13,075 nt of DNA, from NCBI RefSeq assembly GCF_900765565.1, contig NZ_CAAFRZ010000019.1, positions 1 to 13,075 on the forward strand. Reading direction: 5' to 3'. Under the pieces are notes generated by a model that was given only the letters and a program-made list of their open reading frames with translations, was not told where the DNA came from and ran no database searches. A program made the position numbers and the translations under genes. Positions 1 through 5,828 of this stretch are shown here, one piece after another. Position 1 is the stretch's first letter, and the number at the start of each line of letters is the position of its first letter. Source of the DNA: an uncultured Dialister sp. (GTDB lineage Bacteria; Bacillota; Negativicutes; Veillonellales; Dialisteraceae).

Positions 1-37
1 CTTGCGTTAAGATTGTGATGAGATTATACCATGACTG

Positions 38-83
38 GGACATTTTCATTTGTGGTTACTTGAGACAATATCACTTGTGGTTC
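38..83. repeat. Two degenerate 21-bp direct repeats, possible IS21-type terminus
   Basis: Two copies of a 21-bp unit starting at 38 and 63 (25-bp period) match at 16 of 21 positions; the shared core is TTGTGGTT preceded by GACA and TCA. Repeated short units of this style occur inside the ends of IS21-family elements, whose transposase binds them. No istA/istB coding sequence is visible to support this because the window starts here. They could equally be tandem binding sites for a regulator acting on the promoter 30 bp downstream. Confidence 0.35.
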
Positions 84-112
84 ATAAACTTTTGTAGAAA
101 AATGAATTATCC

Positions 113-141
113 TTGACAGAAATTATATCTCATGCTATAGT
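113..141 (+). promoter_or_regulatory. Sigma-A promoter of the T-box/symporter unit
   Basis: A perfect -35 TTGACA (113-118) is followed after exactly 17 bp by TATAGT (136-141). The TG at 133-134 makes it an extended -10. Transcription should begin near 148, immediately before the T-box leader. This is the strongest promoter in the window, which fits a gene controlled mainly by transcription attenuation rather than by initiation. Confidence 0.85.
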
Positions 142-149
142 AGTCACAT

Positions 150-406
150 TAAAGGCGATGAAGAAAAAGAGTAGGCCTTCTGATGACAGACAAGCGAGTC
201 CGGACGGTGGGAGCGGATATGGATAGGAAGTCTGAAGTGCATTTCTGAGCATGGAAAGCGGAATGGAGTATGCTTTTCCGGGAATTCCCGTTACAGAAGA
301 ATGGTTTCTACAAGGAAGGAAACCTGATGAGGTATGGATGGTGACATTCATGCGAATCTGGGTGGTAATCACGAGTCTCTCGTCCCATTGGGGCGGGAGT
401 TTTTTT
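150..406 (+). ncRNA. T-box riboswitch leader (tRNA-sensing) of the symporter gene
   Basis: Stem I is recognisable. The kink-turn side is GC plus GATGA (155-161). A lower helix pairs AGAAA (162-166) with TTTCT (242-246). The specifier loop has AAGAGTA (167-173) opposite GAAGTGCA (234-241). An upper helix pairs 174-181 with 226-233, and a distal hairpin pairs 198-202 with 214-218. The antiterminator is TGGG (359-362), a TGGT bulge (363-366), and ACGAG (371-375) pairing with CTCGT (379-383), closed by CCCA (384-387). The competing terminator is 377-406. Uncharged tRNA would bind codon and bulge and allow read-through into the symporter. By distance from the lower helix the specifier is UGC (238-240, Cys) followed by A; GUG (237-239, Val) is possible if the GAA just before it is taken as the anchor. 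The bulge departs from the usual TGGNACC, reading TGGTAAT. Confidence 0.88.
377..406 (+). terminator. T-box attenuator terminator
   Basis: A 10-bp stem (377-386 with 390-399, two G-U pairs, 3-nt loop) is followed by seven T residues (400-406). Its left arm overlaps the right arm of the antiterminator, so the two structures exclude each other, as in transcriptional T-boxes. Confidence 0.9.
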
Positions 407-473
407 ATTTCCGATTCCTCTCCGGAAATGGTTCCTTGGTTTTATTTCATGTATTCCAAAAGGAGGAATGTGT

Positions 474-1778
474 ATGAAGAAAAATGGGGAAGTCGAACAG
501 GCTGCCCACAAAGCCCTGGAAGCCAATAAGGCGAAGAAACAGGGAAGGCAGTTTGTGCTGTGGATGCTGGCCCTTGTGGTAGGGGCTGCTCTTGGATGGC
601 TTGGTATTAAGCCGCTTAATGAATTATTTACTTTTATTGCCACCGTATTTACCCGTCTGTTCCAGTTTATTGCGGTGCCCACCATTGCACTGGCCGTTAT
701 TACGACCTTGGCCCAGCTGGGGGGACGTAAGGAAACGGGACGGATTTTTGCCCATGCCGTAACCTATACCCTTTTGACCACCATCTGCGCTGCCGGTATC
801 GGCCTGGCCATGTTCCTGTGGATTGCACCGGGCAATCTTCCGGCAGATATCGTTGGCGCCGGTGCAGCCAATGTACCCCAGAAACTGGGAAATCTGACCT
901 ACTATGACCATATTTTGAGTGTTATTCCGAATAACATGCTCCAGCCATTCCTGTCGGGCAATGTGCTGGCAGTGATGCTCATTGCTGCTTCCTTTGGCCT
1001 GGGCCTTGCCTTTATGCCGAAGACAGAGAACAGGGAAATCCTGATGAAGGGGATCCTTGGATTCCAGGAACTGCTCTTTACCCTGATTAAAGCACTTCTC
1101 TTTATCCTTCCTGTGGGCATTCTTGCTTTTGCAGCCCAGCTCTCTGCCCAGATCGAAGCCGGCGTCATCGTAGGGGCCCTTGGCAAGTATACCGCCGTCA
1201 TTATCGGAAGCAACGTAATCCAGTTCTTTATCGTGATTCCGCTTTTCCTGCTGGCTCGGGGATTGAATCCAATTACAGTATTCAAGAAAATGTCTCCTGC
1301 CATTGCGGTGGCTCTTTTCACAAAGAGTTCTGCCGGCACCCTGCCGGTTACCCTGGCTTCTGCAGAACATAATATGAAGGCTAATCCGGCAGTTTCCCGC
1401 TTTGTTCTTCCTATCTGCACCACCATCAATATGAATGGCTGCGCTGCTTTCATTCTTGTTACGTCTCTCTTCGTCATGCAGAATGCGGGCTATGACCTGC
1501 CCATGCCGACCATGATTACCTGGCTCTTTGTAGCAGTCCTTGCCGCCATCGGTAATGCCGGTGTCCCCATGGGATGCTATTTCCTGACCCTGTCCCTCAT
1601 GAGCGGCATCGGTGCTCCTATCGGTATTATGGGTGTCATTCTTCCGATTTACACCATCATCGATATGATTGAAACCGCAGAAAATGTGTGGTCCGACTCC
1701 GCTGTATGCGCTATGACCGACCATGATCTGAAAGGGAAAATCGAAGATCCAACGACACCGGAAGCTGTCGAGGCTTGA
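474..1778 (+). CDS. DAACS-family sodium/amino-acid symporter, T-box controlled
   Basis: A 434-residue multi-pass inner-membrane protein of the dicarboxylate/amino acid:cation symporter family (GltPh fold), expected to import an amino acid with Na+ or H+. Visible family marks: HP1 loop KSSAGTLPVT (284-293), TM7 NMNG (319-322; NMDG in GltPh), HP2 GNAGVPMG (360-367) and TM8 beginning DMIETAEN (397-404). In GltPh and the excitatory amino-acid transporters the TM8 position here occupied by E400 is an arginine that holds the substrate side-chain carboxylate. Its loss argues against aspartate/glutamate and for a neutral, hydroxylated or sulfur amino acid (SstT- or TcyP-like). The start is ATG 474, 7 nt after AGGAGG (461-466); the in-frame ATG at 468 is only 1 nt from that site. 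It is a single-gene unit behind the T-box and ends before a bidirectional terminator. The family is sure, the substrate is not. Confidence 0.93.
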   Translation: MKKNGEVEQAAHKALEANKAKKQGRQFVLWMLALVVGAALGWLGIKPLNELFTFIATVFTRLFQFIAVPTIALAVITTLAQLGGRKETGRIFAHAVTYTLLTTICAAGIGLAMFLWIAPGNLPADIVGAGAANVPQKLGNLTYYDHILSVIPNNMLQPFLSGNVLAVMLIAASFGLGLAFMPKTENREILMKGILGFQELLFTLIKALLFILPVGILAFAAQLSAQIEAGVIVGALGKYTAVIIGSNVIQFFIVIPLFLLARGLNPITVFKKMSPAIAVALFTKSSAGTLPVTLASAEHNMKANPAVSRFVLPICTTINMNGCAAFILVTSLFVMQNAGYDLPMPTMITWLFVAVLAAIGNAGVPMGCYFLTLSLMSGIGAPIGIMGVILPIYTIIDMIETAENVWSDSAVCAMTDHDLKGKIEDPTTPEAVEA

Positions 1779-1828
1779 TGAATAGTGGAATGGGAAGGTT
1801 CACTGTCATTGAATACTGTACTGCCATA

Positions 1829-1909
1829 GTGGCTGAGGGATAATGCCTTCGGCAAGGTGACTAAAGTGGCTGAGGGGATTGTGGCGGCGCACAATTCATA
1901 GAGCGCCGC
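1829..1909 (+). repeat. Short intergenic hairpin repeat, family 2 copy 1
   Basis: Starts with GTGGCTGAG, contains the small hairpin GCCTTCGGC, repeats GTGGCTGAG near 1866, and ends in a 7-bp stem GCGGCGC (1884-1890) / GCGCCGC (1903-1909). The same ordered parts recur at 5690-5776 (other strand) and partly at 5426-5527, so this is a dispersed non-coding repeat rather than a gene. The final hairpin precedes a T-rich stretch and might weakly terminate transcription of the symporter unit. Confidence 0.55.
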
Positions 1910-1964
1910 AATTTTGAAAATTTCCTTTCCACTTTGGACATACTATTTTTGGACAGTAGCTAAT

Positions 1965-2005
1965 AAAAAATCACCATAGTTACGATGGTAGCTATGGTGA
2001 TTTTT
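1965..2005. terminator. Bidirectional intrinsic terminator
   Basis: TCACCATAG (1971-1979) pairs with CTATGGTGA (1992-2000), flanked by six A (1965-1970) and five T (2001-2005). It therefore looks like an intrinsic terminator on both strands. It lies between the convergent symporter and URO-D genes and can serve both. Confidence 0.85.
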
Positions 2006-2042
2006 ATTGGCTGAAAGATGGTGGAGAGTAGTGCCATGGCGA

Positions 2043-2278
2043 GTGAATGGTTCATAAGGGTTGTGGGTCGGACGCCGCTTCGCTGGTCCGACCGGGTTGT
2101 GGCTGGACATCGCTGCGCTCGTCCAGCAGGTTGGGGAGCTTCGCTTAAAAGGAAGGGAGACCTTATATAACGCCGCCAAAGGCGGCTGATTACCCTTATG
2201 CCCCCGGCGCGAAGCGCACACCATCCGGTGAACGAGCGTAGCGATGTTCACCCACCACCCTTAGCCCCATTCATCCGC
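2043..2278. repeat. Large structured repeat, copy A (partly degenerate)
   Basis: This is the same element as at 3388-3594 and 10479-10692. Kept here: the outer inverted ends (AAGGG near 2056 and CCCTT near 2257), the first hairpin with stem GGTCGGAC/GTCCGACC, the second with GCTGGAC/GTCCAGC, a central GCCGCC/GGCGGC hairpin, and the last hairpin GGTGAAC/GTTCACC. The left arm of the long central stem is replaced by unrelated sequence (about 2129-2165), while the right arm CCTTATGCCCCC remains. That makes this copy the most decayed of the three. Confidence 0.8.
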
Positions 2279-2296
2279 ATGGGCTGTCATCTGTTA

Positions 2297-3307
2297 TCAC
2301 AGCTCTACCGCCTTCCGCAGGGCCATGAGGTTTTCTTCCGGCGCCTTCGGATTTACTACGCATCCGGGACCAAGGATGAGACCTTTGCCGTCGACCTGGC
2401 TGATGGCGTCTTTGACGTGGGCCGTGATTTCTTCCGGCGTACCATCAAGGATGATATCGTCGTATTTCAGGACCCCATTCACGAAGTAGGGCGCAGACTT
2501 GATACCGGCCAGCAGGCATTTGTCCGTAATCTGCCGGGCTTCTTTCAGGGATGGCCAGGTGTGGCGGTCGTGCCAGTTGATGCAGTTCACCGGGTAGGAT
2601 GCCACTTCATTGAAATAGATATCTTCCCCGTGGATATGGGCAGCATTGAACCAGGTCTTTTTGGCGTAGGACCGGATGACCTGGAGGTCGTAGAATTCAC
2701 CGAATTCTTCAAATTCCTGGAGATTCATTATGGAGCGGGTGGCGTTCTGGGTGGCAAAGAAGAAGCCGTCTACGCCGGCATCGATATTGGCACTGACGAA
2801 GTCCAGGGTGGTGGCGGTGATGGCTGCCAGAGCATGGTGGACGGCGTCGGGGTAATTAATCATATCCATGAGAAGCCGGTCACCGGCCATCTTTTTCAGC
2901 GTAGAGAAGGGGCTGAAAATAGTCTGGATCACCGGAGTCCCCGGCTTCCTGCGCTTCACCAGTTCCCTGGCAAATTCCACCTGTTTTCCGTAGGTTCCCT
3001 GGATGGCGGGAATGGCACGAATCGTATTGTAGTCAGCAGGGCTGTGGATGGCAAAGTTCTTTACAATGGGCTCCCTGTAGGGGTCGCAGTAAATGGTAAT
3101 CTGGTTTCCGAAGTCTTGGGTGCTGTACAGACCAAAGGGCATCATTTTGATGAAATCAAAGTCATATTTTTCGGTGAATGCCACTTCCGCTTCCGCCAGG
3201 GAAATGGGATCCTGGTCGAACTGGGACAGGTGCATCCACGCGGCTACCGGCACGTGGTCCACTTCTTTGGAAGCCAGGGCAGCCCGGATTCGTTCTTCTC
3301 TATTCAT
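2297..3307 (-). CDS. URO-D superfamily protein, likely methyltransferase-type, not HemE
   Basis: A 336-residue soluble protein of the uroporphyrinogen decarboxylase/cobamide-dependent methyltransferase superfamily, beginning MNREERIRAAL as many members do. It lacks the HemE substrate-site sequence RQAGRY near the N-terminus, so heme synthesis is unlikely. Methylcobamide:CoM methyltransferases of this fold bind zinc with His-x-Cys and a distant Cys. Here H224-I-H226-G and GPGC (C316) sit at the corresponding places, so a zinc site of H-x-H...C type is plausible. Substrate and methyl donor cannot be told, and no corrinoid protein gene is adjacent. The start is supported by AAGGAG about 7 nt upstream of the ATG and by an extended -10 promoter at 3349-3357. 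It is a single-gene unit bounded by copies A and B of the large repeat and convergent with the symporter. Confidence 0.85.
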   Translation of the reverse strand: MNREERIRAALASKEVDHVPVAAWMHLSQFDQDPISLAEAEVAFTEKYDFDFIKMMPFGLYSTQDFGNQITIYCDPYREPIVKNFAIHSPADYNTIRAIPAIQGTYGKQVEFARELVKRRKPGTPVIQTIFSPFSTLKKMAGDRLLMDMINYPDAVHHALAAITATTLDFVSANIDAGVDGFFFATQNATRSIMNLQEFEEFGEFYDLQVIRSYAKKTWFNAAHIHGEDIYFNEVASYPVNCINWHDRHTWPSLKEARQITDKCLLAGIKSAPYFVNGVLKYDDIILDGTPEEITAHVKDAISQVDGKGLILGPGCVVNPKAPEENLMALRKAVEL

Positions 3308-3348
3308 AGATTTCTCCTTTCTGAATCAAGGGTATATTCATTTATTTC

Positions 3349-3357
3349 ATTATATCA
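3349..3357 (-). promoter_or_regulatory. Extended -10 promoter of the URO-D gene
   Basis: The minus strand reads TGATATAAT, a perfect -10 with the TG extension, about 40 bp upstream of the start codon. No good -35 is present at the normal distance, which is acceptable for an extended -10 promoter. Confidence 0.65.
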
Positions 3358-3387
3358 TATTGGGTGGAGGGGGAGAGGACCAAAAGG

Positions 3388-3594
3388 AGTGAATGGTTCG
3401 TAAGGGTTGTGGGTTGGCATCGCTGCGCATGCCAACCGGGTTGTGGCTTCAACATCGCTTCGCTCGTCGAAGCGGGGGCATAAGGTAGACCGGGCCGCCG
3501 CAGCGGCCTGATGAACCTTATGCCCCCGGCGCGTCAGCGCCTGCAACCCGGTGAACGAGCGCAGCGATGTTCACCCACAACCCTTAGCCCCATA
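3388..3594. repeat. Large structured repeat, copy B (most complete)
   Basis: Nested and side-by-side helices: P1 TAAGGGTTGTGGG (3401-3413) with 3574-3586; P2 3412-3420 with 3429-3437; P3 ACCGGGTTG (3435-3443) with 3544-3552; P4 3446-3450 with 3469-3473; P5 GGGGGCATAAGGT (3474-3486) with 3515-3527; P6 GGCCGC (3493-3498) with 3503-3508; P7 GGCGC (3528-3532) with 3537-3541; P8 GGTGAAC (3550-3556) with 3569-3575. P1 and P5 are 13 bp and perfect. The element reads similarly on both strands: P2 mirrors P8, and the apical loops of P2, P4 and P8 carry forms of ATCGCTGCGCT or its complement. There is no coding capacity and no T-run, so it is not an ordinary terminator. Confidence 0.85.
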
Positions 3595-3640
3595 TATCCG
3601 AATGGGCACTTACACTTGCGACTCAACAGAAGCTGTAAAA

Positions 3641-3649
3641 TGGTATAAT
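3641..3649 (+). promoter_or_regulatory. Extended -10 promoter of the first membrane-protein gene
   Basis: TGGTATAAT provides TG plus a perfect TATAAT (3644-3649). The hexamer 17 bp upstream (3621-3626, ACTCAA) is a poor -35. Transcription would start near 3656, only about 25 nt before the ATG, leaving a short leader. Confidence 0.65.
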
Positions 3650-3680
3650 ACACATAGATTTGATAAGGCAGGTACATTTC

Positions 3681-5414
3681 ATGAATATATACAAAGGCAG
3701 GCTCTGGCTGGGGGCGCTCACGGGGTGGGTATCCCTGCTCATGGGATTCTGCGAATTCTATACGTGGAGAATCGGATGGCATCCGGGGTCTACCCCCTGG
3801 AACAGGGCCTCCCTTCTCCAGCTGTCGGATATACCGAAAGTACTGGTACTGGCAGTTCTTACCTTTCTGGTCCTTTCCGCACTGATGAAGGCCCTGGGGA
3901 AAGTGTCGGCCCTGGCGGAACGGCTGGAACCCGATGGGAGTCCCCTGGAGGCGCCTTTTGCTTTTATCGTGGTGTTCCTGCTCCTCTGCTGGATGCCCTT
4001 TTTCCTCGTTTTCTATCCCGGAACAGGAATGAATGATACCACCGATATCATGAGGGCCGGTATCTGGGCCACCGGCCAGCACACGTTTATTTACTGCATG
4101 TATATCTATGGCCTGACCCAGGCCTCGGACATGCTGTTCCATACCACTTCCTACGGCCTGGCGGCGGCGTCCCTGATCCAGATGTTTCTCTTTGCCTGCG
4201 GCATTGCTTACTGCCTTTCCTGGCTGTACCGGAAGACCGGCCGCATGTGGCTTACGGTCCTTTTATCCCTGTACTACGGGTTCCTGCCCATGGTGGTGAA
4301 TATGTCCTTCTCCAATGTGAAGGATGTATTCTTTTCCTGTACCATTCTTCTGTGGGTTCCTCTGGTCACGTCCTTTGTATCGGGGTATAAGGAAAATGCC
4401 TGGCAGTCCAATAAGCGGCTTTTCATCCTGGCAGGCCTTGGCATGATGCTTCTTCGAAATAATGGAATCTACGTATTCATTGTCATGCTGCTGGGACTTT
4501 TATTCCTTATGAAACGGATTCGGATGAACCTGCTCCTCACGGGGCTCGTGATGATTGCCATTTCTGTGACTCCGGATATCGCAATCAAGCAGATCCTGAA
4601 TCTGCCCCAGCTTTTCCAGGAACGGGTGGGGATACCGCTGCAGCAGTTCTCCCGGGCCGTGGCGGTGGGAGTGCCCCTGACGCCAGAGGAAAAAGCGTAC
4701 TCCGTGAAAATGATGATTCCCGGACGCATCGAAAAATGGTATGACCCTTTCACTGTGGATCTCATCAAATGGAATAGTGATTTTGATTTCTACTATTTCA
4801 ACAGCCATCCTGACGATTTCTGGAAGGCCTGGAAATCGGTGGGAAAGAGAAATAAGGAAATCTATGTGGAAGCCTGGCTCTTTGCGACCTACGGATATTG
4901 GGCGTTCCCGGCGCCTGACGAAATGACCCAGTCCCGCTTCTGCTGGGCTTTCTCGGAAAGTGACCTGAAGAACGGGCTCAGCCCGGACCATAATAATGCC
5001 TATAAGACAGCAGATATCCATACCTTTTTCAAAAAAGATACCCAGGAAAAACTGGGCCGCTGGCTTTGGGATCACAGCCGTTACCTGGGGGCCGGGACCT
5101 GCCTCTGGATTACGCTCTGTGTGGGACTGCTGCTCTTTTATCGCAAACAGTACAGCCGCTTTCTGGTCCTTCTGCCGGCCTGCCTTTTGTGGGGAACCCT
5201 CATGATAGCCACTCCGGCGGCCTTTGTGTACCGCTATGTTTACTTCTTCCCCCTCTGCATGCCCTTTTTCCTCCTCCTTCCCTTCCTGCCGGAAGGAAAA
5301 TATGGGGAGACAAGATGGGCGGAAACGGTGGTAATGCCGAGAAAGGAAATCTCTCTACCTGAAGAACACAGAGAAATCCGGGAGGATGATGGGTATACAC
5401 ACTGGAAGGATTGA
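3681..5414 (+). CDS. Multi-pass membrane protein, DUF6020/GT-C glycosyltransferase-like, paralog 1
   Basis: 577 residues with about 11-13 hydrophobic segments and one large hydrophilic region (about 310-460). After an early membrane segment comes FYPGTGMNDT (111-120, D119), then SNVKDVFF (211-218), LLRNNG (257-262), GIPLQQFSR (317-325) and near the C-terminus TPAAFVYRY (511-519). A Pro-Gly plus Asp loop after an early segment is typical of GT-C polytopic glycosyltransferases, and the pattern resembles DUF6020 proteins. Transfer of sugar from a lipid carrier is therefore inferred, not shown. It is a paralog of the next gene. ATG 3681 is chosen, with AGGCAGG 8 nt upstream; an in-frame TTG at 3660 would leave almost no leader. 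No terminator with a T-run follows. The tail after about 540 is charged and probably cytoplasmic. Confidence 0.75.
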   Translation: MNIYKGRLWLGALTGWVSLLMGFCEFYTWRIGWHPGSTPWNRASLLQLSDIPKVLVLAVLTFLVLSALMKALGKVSALAERLEPDGSPLEAPFAFIVVFLLLCWMPFFLVFYPGTGMNDTTDIMRAGIWATGQHTFIYCMYIYGLTQASDMLFHTTSYGLAAASLIQMFLFACGIAYCLSWLYRKTGRMWLTVLLSLYYGFLPMVVNMSFSNVKDVFFSCTILLWVPLVTSFVSGYKENAWQSNKRLFILAGLGMMLLRNNGIYVFIVMLLGLLFLMKRIRMNLLLTGLVMIAISVTPDIAIKQILNLPQLFQERVGIPLQQFSRAVAVGVPLTPEEKAYSVKMMIPGRIEKWYDPFTVDLIKWNSDFDFYYFNSHPDDFWKAWKSVGKRNKEIYVEAWLFATYGYWAFPAPDEMTQSRFCWAFSESDLKNGLSPDHNNAYKTADIHTFFKKDTQEKLGRWLWDHSRYLGAGTCLWITLCVGLLLFYRKQYSRFLVLLPACLLWGTLMIATPAAFVYRYVYFFPLCMPFFLLLPFLPEGKYGETRWAETVVMPRKEISLPEEHREIREDDGYTHWKD

Positions 5415-5425
5415 ATAGGACGTAG

Positions 5426-5527
5426 CGGCCTTTGGCCGGGGCTTTGCGCAGCATGGCTCTGCCTGATGGCAAGGCTATGGCCTTCGGCAAGGGCTGAAGG
5501 TGCGACGCATAAGTTATATGGCGCCGC
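5426..5527 (+). repeat. Short hairpin repeat, family 2 copy 2 (divergent)
   Basis: Contains CGGCC (5426-5430) / GGCCG (5434-5438), GGCCTTCGGCAAGG near 5479, and a terminal stem GCGACGC (5502-5508) / GCGCCGC (5521-5527) with one mismatch and a 12-nt AT-rich loop. The GCCTTCGGCAAGG plus GCG-stem order matches the element at 1829-1909. Confidence 0.45.
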
Positions 5528-5585
5528 GGATTATATATGATGTGGCAAAATTGCTGGTCCCTATCTCCAAGAGGAAACGAATTTG

Positions 5586-5666
5586 ATGGGGAGAGTCAAT
5601 CAGCATTTAAAACGACCGGTAATTTTCCGTGCTGCTGCGCGGTTCCTGAAAGGGGTGCTGGGCTAA
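5586..5666 (+). CDS. Possible 26-residue cationic amphipathic peptide (speculative)
   Basis: An ATG-to-TAA frame of 26 codons beginning MGRVNQHLKRPVIF. It has six Lys/Arg and no acidic residue. Residues 12-25 would form a helix with R15, R19 and K22 on one face and F14, A18, L21 and L25 on another. GAGG (5571-5574) lies 11 nt upstream, which is farther than usual for a ribosome binding site, and no clear promoter is seen. It sits in a repeat-rich gap between two paralogous membrane-protein genes. It could be a small membrane-active peptide, but a frame of this length arises easily by chance. Confidence 0.15.
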   Translation: MGRVNQHLKRPVIFRAAARFLKGVLG

Positions 5667-5689
5667 TGGTGCTGCTGCATATAAAATTC

Positions 5690-5776
5690 GTGCCGCTATC
5701 AAACTTTGCCGCGGCACACCATCCCCTCGGGCGGAGCCCGTTATCCTTGAGTCACTTGATTCACCTCAGCCACTTT
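5690..5776 (-). repeat. Short hairpin repeat, family 2 copy 3
   Basis: Read on the minus strand it begins GTGGCTGAG (5765-5773), has the small hairpin CGGGC/GCCCG (5728-5740), then GAGGGGAT, and ends in the stem GTGCCGC (5690-5696) / GCGGCAC (5711-5717). Order and spacing match 1829-1909 while the stem sequences differ. It lies about 50 bp upstream of the next start codon. Confidence 0.5.
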
Positions 5777-5828
5777 TTATCGCTAAAGCCGGTGTTCTGT
5801 TCAGTGAGAAAGGAGAATTGAGAGAATC

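Noticed and set aside
239..246. GCA (Ala) or TTC (Phe) as the T-box specifier
   Set aside because: Both would use bases needed for the lower helix or the conserved purine next to it, although their tRNAs would fit the TGGT bulge.
468..473. ATG 468 as the symporter start
   Set aside because: Only 1 nt separates it from AGGAGG; ATG 474 in the same frame has 7 nt.
624..1724. Minus-strand open frame (366 codons) opposite the symporter
   Set aside because: Its composition is an antisense artefact of a membrane-protein gene (rich in His, Gly, Asn and Gln) and it has no initiation signals.
2297..3307. Naming the URO-D protein hemE
   Set aside because: The RQAGRY substrate-binding region is missing and the HxH...C pattern fits the methyltransferase branch better.
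2198..3403. Plus-strand open frame (401 codons) opposite the URO-D gene
   Set aside because: It runs through the repeat and antisense to a recognisable URO-D protein, with no ribosome site or family features.
3388..3594. Reading the large repeat as a CRISPR array or insertion sequence
   Set aside because: There are no regularly spaced identical repeats with unique spacers, and no transposase frame or target duplication; it is a single folded unit per locus.
3660..3680. TTG 3660 as the start of the first membrane-protein gene
   Set aside because: It would lie about 4 nt from the predicted transcription start without a ribosome site, whereas ATG 3681 has one.
5537..5821. 94-codon plus-strand frame between the two membrane-protein genes
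   Set aside because: It runs through two hairpin repeats, has no ribosome site, and its translation is compositionally unlike a protein.
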